A stretch of 64,000 nt of DNA from an uncultured Bacteroidales bacterium (GTDB lineage Bacteria > Bacteroidota > Bacteroidia > Bacteroidales > ML635J-15), in the NCBI GenBank assembly GCA_937899245.1, contig CALDKB010000050.1, positions 13,359 through 77,358 of the forward strand. Reading direction: 5' to 3'. Within the stretch, counting starts at the first letter, position 1, and every line of letters starts with the position of its first letter. Shown here piece by piece: positions 60,831 to 64,000 of this stretch. The notes beneath the pieces were generated by a model. It was given only the letters and a program-made list of their open reading frames with translations. It was not told where the DNA came from and searched no databases. The position numbers were made by a program, and so were the translations under genes.

Positions 60831-63800
60831 CTATTCCTTTTCTCTTGCTTCGCTTACCGGAATTCGTTCTCCATTATAGAAAGCAACGACAAAAGCGTCA
60901 GAAATTCCCATGGAACGCGCATTCTCAACAGCATTTTTAGCATCTGCAAATTTCGAGAATGCTCCTACCCTATAATCAGTAAAACGACCATTCTTTGCTG
61001 TAATCAGCTTGCCTCCTGTTGTTCTCGCTATCGAATTATATGTTGACATACTGCGTGCATCAGGCGTATGAACTAAAGCTCCGAGCTGTACATAATACTC
61101 AACGCCAACACTTGTATGCTGTAAAGATTCTGCTTGTACCAGACTCTTTTGTTCTGCCGAACTTCCCGAACCAGAAGAAACGTTTGTCTTAGTTCCATCC
61201 TGTTCCAATTGCTTAACGGCACTCTGCAAACGCATTGCATCAGAACTTGAAATTTGCTCTTCTCCATTAAACGCCACAATAAAAGCATCAACAATTCCAA
61301 ACGAACGTGCTTCCGACAAAGTATTCTGAGCTTCCTCATAAGTATCAAAAACACCTATTCGATATATCTGAAGCTCCTCACGAGGGAATTTTACGTGAAC
61401 CTTATCGCTAGCAACCTTTGAGAAGACAGACAATATTTCCGGATCAGGAGTCTTGGAGAAAGCTCCAATCTGAACATAATACGAAACTCTTGTCTTGTTG
61501 TTTTCTTCCGTTCCCTTTGACAAATTCAACGGCTCATATTCAACATTACCTAGATTTTCCTCCTGAGAAACAACGGCAACAGTTGTTGAATTGGCATTAG
61601 ATTTATCGTTTCCATTTGCTATGATTCTCTGTGTTTCAGCCTTTTGATATGCCAAACCTTCTGAATAGCTAACTTTTCTACCATCAATATAAGCAATCAC
61701 AAAAGCATCTGTAATTCCAGCCCTGCGTATGCTTGCCTGTGCCGATTTTGCTAGGTCGTAATCCGTAAACTTTCCATAAGTATGGCGTACAAAACCCGAC
61801 GGGATGTCCTCGTAATCAATCGGTGATATTCCAAACATCTGTGCTGAGGAACGTCTATTCTTATATACCCCGATTTGAACTGCAAAATAAAGTCCCGATG
61901 TAACACTCTTATCTTCGGAAATTCCTGCTCCGATCATATTAGTGCCTTTGAACAAATCAATTGTTGTTGGTTCCTCAGTAGGCTTATCATTCTGCTGCAT
62001 ATTTTCATCTGCAGAATAATCAGCATAAAGATCCTTAGGTTCAACATAATCAAGAGGAATATCCTTACGAATTACAACTGGAATTTCTTGTTTTTCTTCG
62101 TCACTTTCAACAACTTCAAGGCGACGGGCCTCAGCTATCGAAATTCGTTTTCCATTGTAATATGCGACAATAAAAGCATCTCCGAAACCTAAACCTCTAA
62201 CTTTAGGTAGATTTTCTCGTGCAGATGAATATTTATAAAACTCACCTGTCATGAAACGAACTAAATTGGTGTTAGGTATGTTTTCTGTAAAGATCAATGA
62301 CAAGCCCTTAAAATCGCGCATCCTATAATGTACATTGAAAGCTCCAATCTGAATACGATAGTACAATCCTAGCTTAATCTCCGGCATCTGATATATTCCG
62401 TACATATCAGCACTAAATCCAGAAAGAGACTTGCCTTGAGAAACAGAACTTCCATTGCTATCTGAAATATTGCCTGCAACCACTACAGCGTCGTTCTGCG
62501 GCTGTGAGGAAACAACATCGTTCTGCGGCTGCGAGGAAACAGCATCGTTCTGCGGCTGTGATGAAACAACATCGTTTTGCCGCTGTGAGGAAACAGCGTC
62601 GTTCTGCGGCTGCGAGGAAACAGCATCGTTCTGCGGCTGCGAGGAAACTACATCGTTCTGCGACTGTGTGGAAACTACATCGTTCTGCGACTGTGTGGAA
62701 ACTACATCGTTTTTATCCGAAGGAACTACAGTTTTAGACTTTTTTAATTCTGGTTCAGCAGATTCTAATTTTACAATCAATCCTTCAACAATGGCACGAA
62801 CATCGCTGGAAACTATTGGTAATAATTGCTGCAAAAGCTTATACTCATTAGCTTTTGCATCCTTACAAACCTCGTCGGACTGTGACTTTTCCAAAAAGGC
62901 AAGACCAATCTTCATTGTTTCCAAAGTTTCCATATAAGAATCATAGGCCGACTTGTATTCTGCACGACTATGAACCGGAAAATCATTCAAAGACAGCGAT
63001 AACGACTCGTCTATCTGAGAATAAAATTCCGATTTTTCATATGCTAGCTTCTGTATTTCATCAAGAATTACACTCTCCTCCTTTGTAATTTCATCAGCTA
63101 TTCGTTTTTGCTCCGAATTTTTACTATTCAGTTTCTGTGTTTCCAGACTCTCAATCTCTCTAGCCGATATTTCTATGTTACGAATTATTTCCTCTTGACG
63201 ATTTACAGAATATGTAAGTTTTGATTTGTCAACATTTTCATTTTCTATTTCATTAGACGGTTCGTACCATTTCGCCAAATTCTCATATATCGGCATCAAA
63301 ACAGATTTAACATCGTCATCTACATCATCAACAATTACTCGCAACAATGAATATTCCGCCATTTCTGCAGAAGTCATATCCGCCTGAACAGAATTTTCTC
63401 CTGATTTTTTCAGTACAGACAAAGATTTTTCTAGATTCTGATAACCTGTCAGATAGTCATCAGCCTTATCAGTCCTTAAAATGTTTTCACGAACATTTTT
63501 GTCTATATCATAGTAGAATTTTTCTTTTTCAACAGCCAAAGCCTTTACATTCGTGTTTCGTTGCTCGCTAGCGATTTTCAAATCTGCTTGCAACTGCTTT
63601 TGGGCTGATGTAGTAGCAATAGGAAGATTATGCTCAATGGAAATTATTTCATCACCCTTCTCCTCAATTACTGCAGTGTACTTTTGCTGAACCTCAACAG
63701 AATTTCTTAAGTGTGAAATCAAATCTCCATCCTGATTTTGTTTGCTTGGAGCGTACTTCCTTTCCAGTTTCTCGTAGATCGGCTGGAGGACGGACTGGGT

Positions 63801-64000
63801 TTCTTCGTCGACATGCGGGACAAGGGTCTGGAGCAGCGAGTACTCGCTTCGCTCTGCGTTCTCGAGGTTGGTATCAACCATGGATTCATCGGTGTTCTTC
63901 AGCTTGTACAGCGCAGAGGAGAACTCATGGTATTTCGTCGTGTAATCGCTACTTCCGCCCAGGGTCTCGCGGACTCTCTGGTCTATCGTGCGGTAGAAGG
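60831..64000 (-). CDS. large repeat protein with four C-terminal SPOR-like domains (5'-partial at the window edge)
   Basis: The frame is open to the right edge; the visible part is about 1,056 residues. From the start: tandem helical repeats of about 130-170 residues, each with a Y-x-L-L-[QR] turn, a P(I/L)Y-E-x-L or similar helix and a WYEP/KYAP-type end (three units plus the start of another at the edge), so it probably forms an extended coiled or helical rod. A Ser/Gln/Asn/Asp/Val repeat of 9 residues follows (eight units, 62491-62706), then four SPOR-like domains (YYRIQIGAF, YFAVQIGVY, YYVQIGAF, YYVQLGAL; each ends ...GI/L..DAFVVAF-YNG). SPOR domains bind denuded peptidoglycan at the division site. 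N-terminal signal is outside the window. The gene's last ~250 bp at the edge has much higher GC than the rest. Confidence 0.8.
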   Translation of the reverse strand, partial: FYRTIDQRVRETLGGSSDYTTKYHEFSSALYKLKNTDESMVDTNLENAERSEYSLLQTLVPHVDEETQSVLQPIYEKLERKYAPSKQNQDGDLISHLRNSVEVQQKYTAVIEEKGDEIISIEHNLPIATTSAQKQLQADLKIASEQRNTNVKALAVEKEKFYYDIDKNVRENILRTDKADDYLTGYQNLEKSLSVLKKSGENSVQADMTSAEMAEYSLLRVIVDDVDDDVKSVLMPIYENLAKWYEPSNEIENENVDKSKLTYSVNRQEEIIRNIEISAREIESLETQKLNSKNSEQKRIADEITKEESVILDEIQKLAYEKSEFYSQIDESLSLSLNDFPVHSRAEYKSAYDSYMETLETMKIGLAFLEKSQSDEVCKDAKANEYKLLQQLLPIVSSDVRAIVEGLIVKLESAEPELKKSKTVVPSDKNDVVSTQSQNDVVSTQSQNDVVSSQPQNDAVSSQPQNDAVSSQRQNDVVSSQPQNDAVSSQPQNDVVSSQPQNDAVVVAGNISDSNGSSVSQGKSLSGFSADMYGIYQMPEIKLGLYYRIQIGAFNVHYRMRDFKGLSLIFTENIPNTNLVRFMTGEFYKYSSARENLPKVRGLGFGDAFIVAYYNGKRISIAEARRLEVVESDEEKQEIPVVIRKDIPLDYVEPKDLYADYSADENMQQNDKPTEEPTTIDLFKGTNMIGAGISEDKSVTSGLYFAVQIGVYKNRRSSAQMFGISPIDYEDIPSGFVRHTYGKFTDYDLAKSAQASIRRAGITDAFVIAYIDGRKVSYSEGLAYQKAETQRIIANGNDKSNANSTTVAVVSQEENLGNVEYEPLNLSKGTEENNKTRVSYYVQIGAFSKTPDPEILSVFSKVASDKVHVKFPREELQIYRIGVFDTYEEAQNTLSEARSFGIVDAFIVAFNGEEQISSSDAMRLQSAVKQLEQDGTKTNVSSGSGSSAEQKSLVQAESLQHTSVGVEYYVQLGALVHTPDARSMSTYNSIARTTGGKLITAKNGRFTDYRVGAFSKFADAKNAVENARSMGISDAFVVAFYNGERIPVSEAREKE
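62491..62706 (-). repeat. 27-bp tandem repeat, eight in-frame units
   Basis: Eight consecutive 27-bp units encode repeats of the form QNDVVSSQP (ND-V/A-V-S-S/T-Q). No indels are seen; differences are mainly single substitutions. The unit length is a multiple of three, so copy number can change without frameshift. Confidence 0.9.

Noticed and set aside
62491..62706. CRISPR array
   Set aside because: The repeats are adjacent without spacers, multiple of three long and in frame with a protein; they are a coding minisatellite.

Overview
The window looks like the chromosome of an anaerobic, low-GC member of the Bacteroidota, most probably order Bacteroidales. The evidence is direct. Promoters have the Bacteroidota -7 form TAnnTTTG. 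Two secreted peptidases end in type IX secretion (T9SS) sorting domains. Gene orders typical of the phylum are present (rpmB-rpmG-DUF4295-ftsY; sigma-54 regulator-lptE-TPR-secG). DUF2851, GWxTD, DUF4832 and GH92 proteins fit too, and a HydG maturase points to [FeFe] hydrogenase and anaerobiosis. I see no complete insertion sequence, prophage, CRISPR array, tRNA or rRNA.

Layout. 0.2-4.2 kb: GWxTD protein with a pseudokinase, a LOG-family nucleosidase and a small barrel protein. 4.2-11.6 kb: glycan block with GH28 and GH106 (one minus-strand unit) divergent from GH92, separated by a palindrome cluster. 11.6-14.0 kb: L28, L33, DUF4295, FtsY and a hypothetical. 14.3-16.6 kb: T9SS-exported trypsin-fold protease. 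16.7-24.1 kb: DUF2851, C69 dipeptidase, ornithine aminotransferase, DUF1015, BI-1 family protein, ComF. 24.3-31.3 kb: envelope block (sigma-54 activator, LptE, TPR protein, SecG, then PurE, a PorV/PorQ-like barrel, an HhH/barrel protein and a hypothetical).

31.7-41.9 kb is the most unusual part: twelve plus-strand genes, nearly all 1-20 nt apart or overlapping, led by a TetR-type regulator. They encode an M28/DUF4932 double metallopeptidase, a transglutaminase-like protein, a small barrel, two GNAT acetyltransferases, a T9SS-exported C10 cysteine protease, a CAT-like acyltransferase, a class A beta-lactamase, a zinc-ribbon protein, an M50-like membrane protein and a DUF5131 protein. Next to it are an agmatine-deiminase-like gene, a MerR/GyrI regulator, a DUF4832 lipoprotein and a YdeI-family protein. 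I read this as an accreted resistance/proteolysis locus; its function is inferred.

45.8-52.3 kb (mostly minus strand): HydG with a TM1266-type regulator, a secreted protein with no normal start codon, and an LTA-synthase-like/Lgt/MalY unit. 52.6-55.9 kb: ExbB-ExbD-TonB, an odd small ORF and a TlpA-like lipoprotein lacking its CxxC. 56.0-60.7 kb: Lon, a U32 peptidase and an rRNA-methyltransferase-like protein. 60.8 kb to the end: a very large repeat protein with four SPOR-like domains that runs off the window, its last ~250 bases having a strikingly different base composition.
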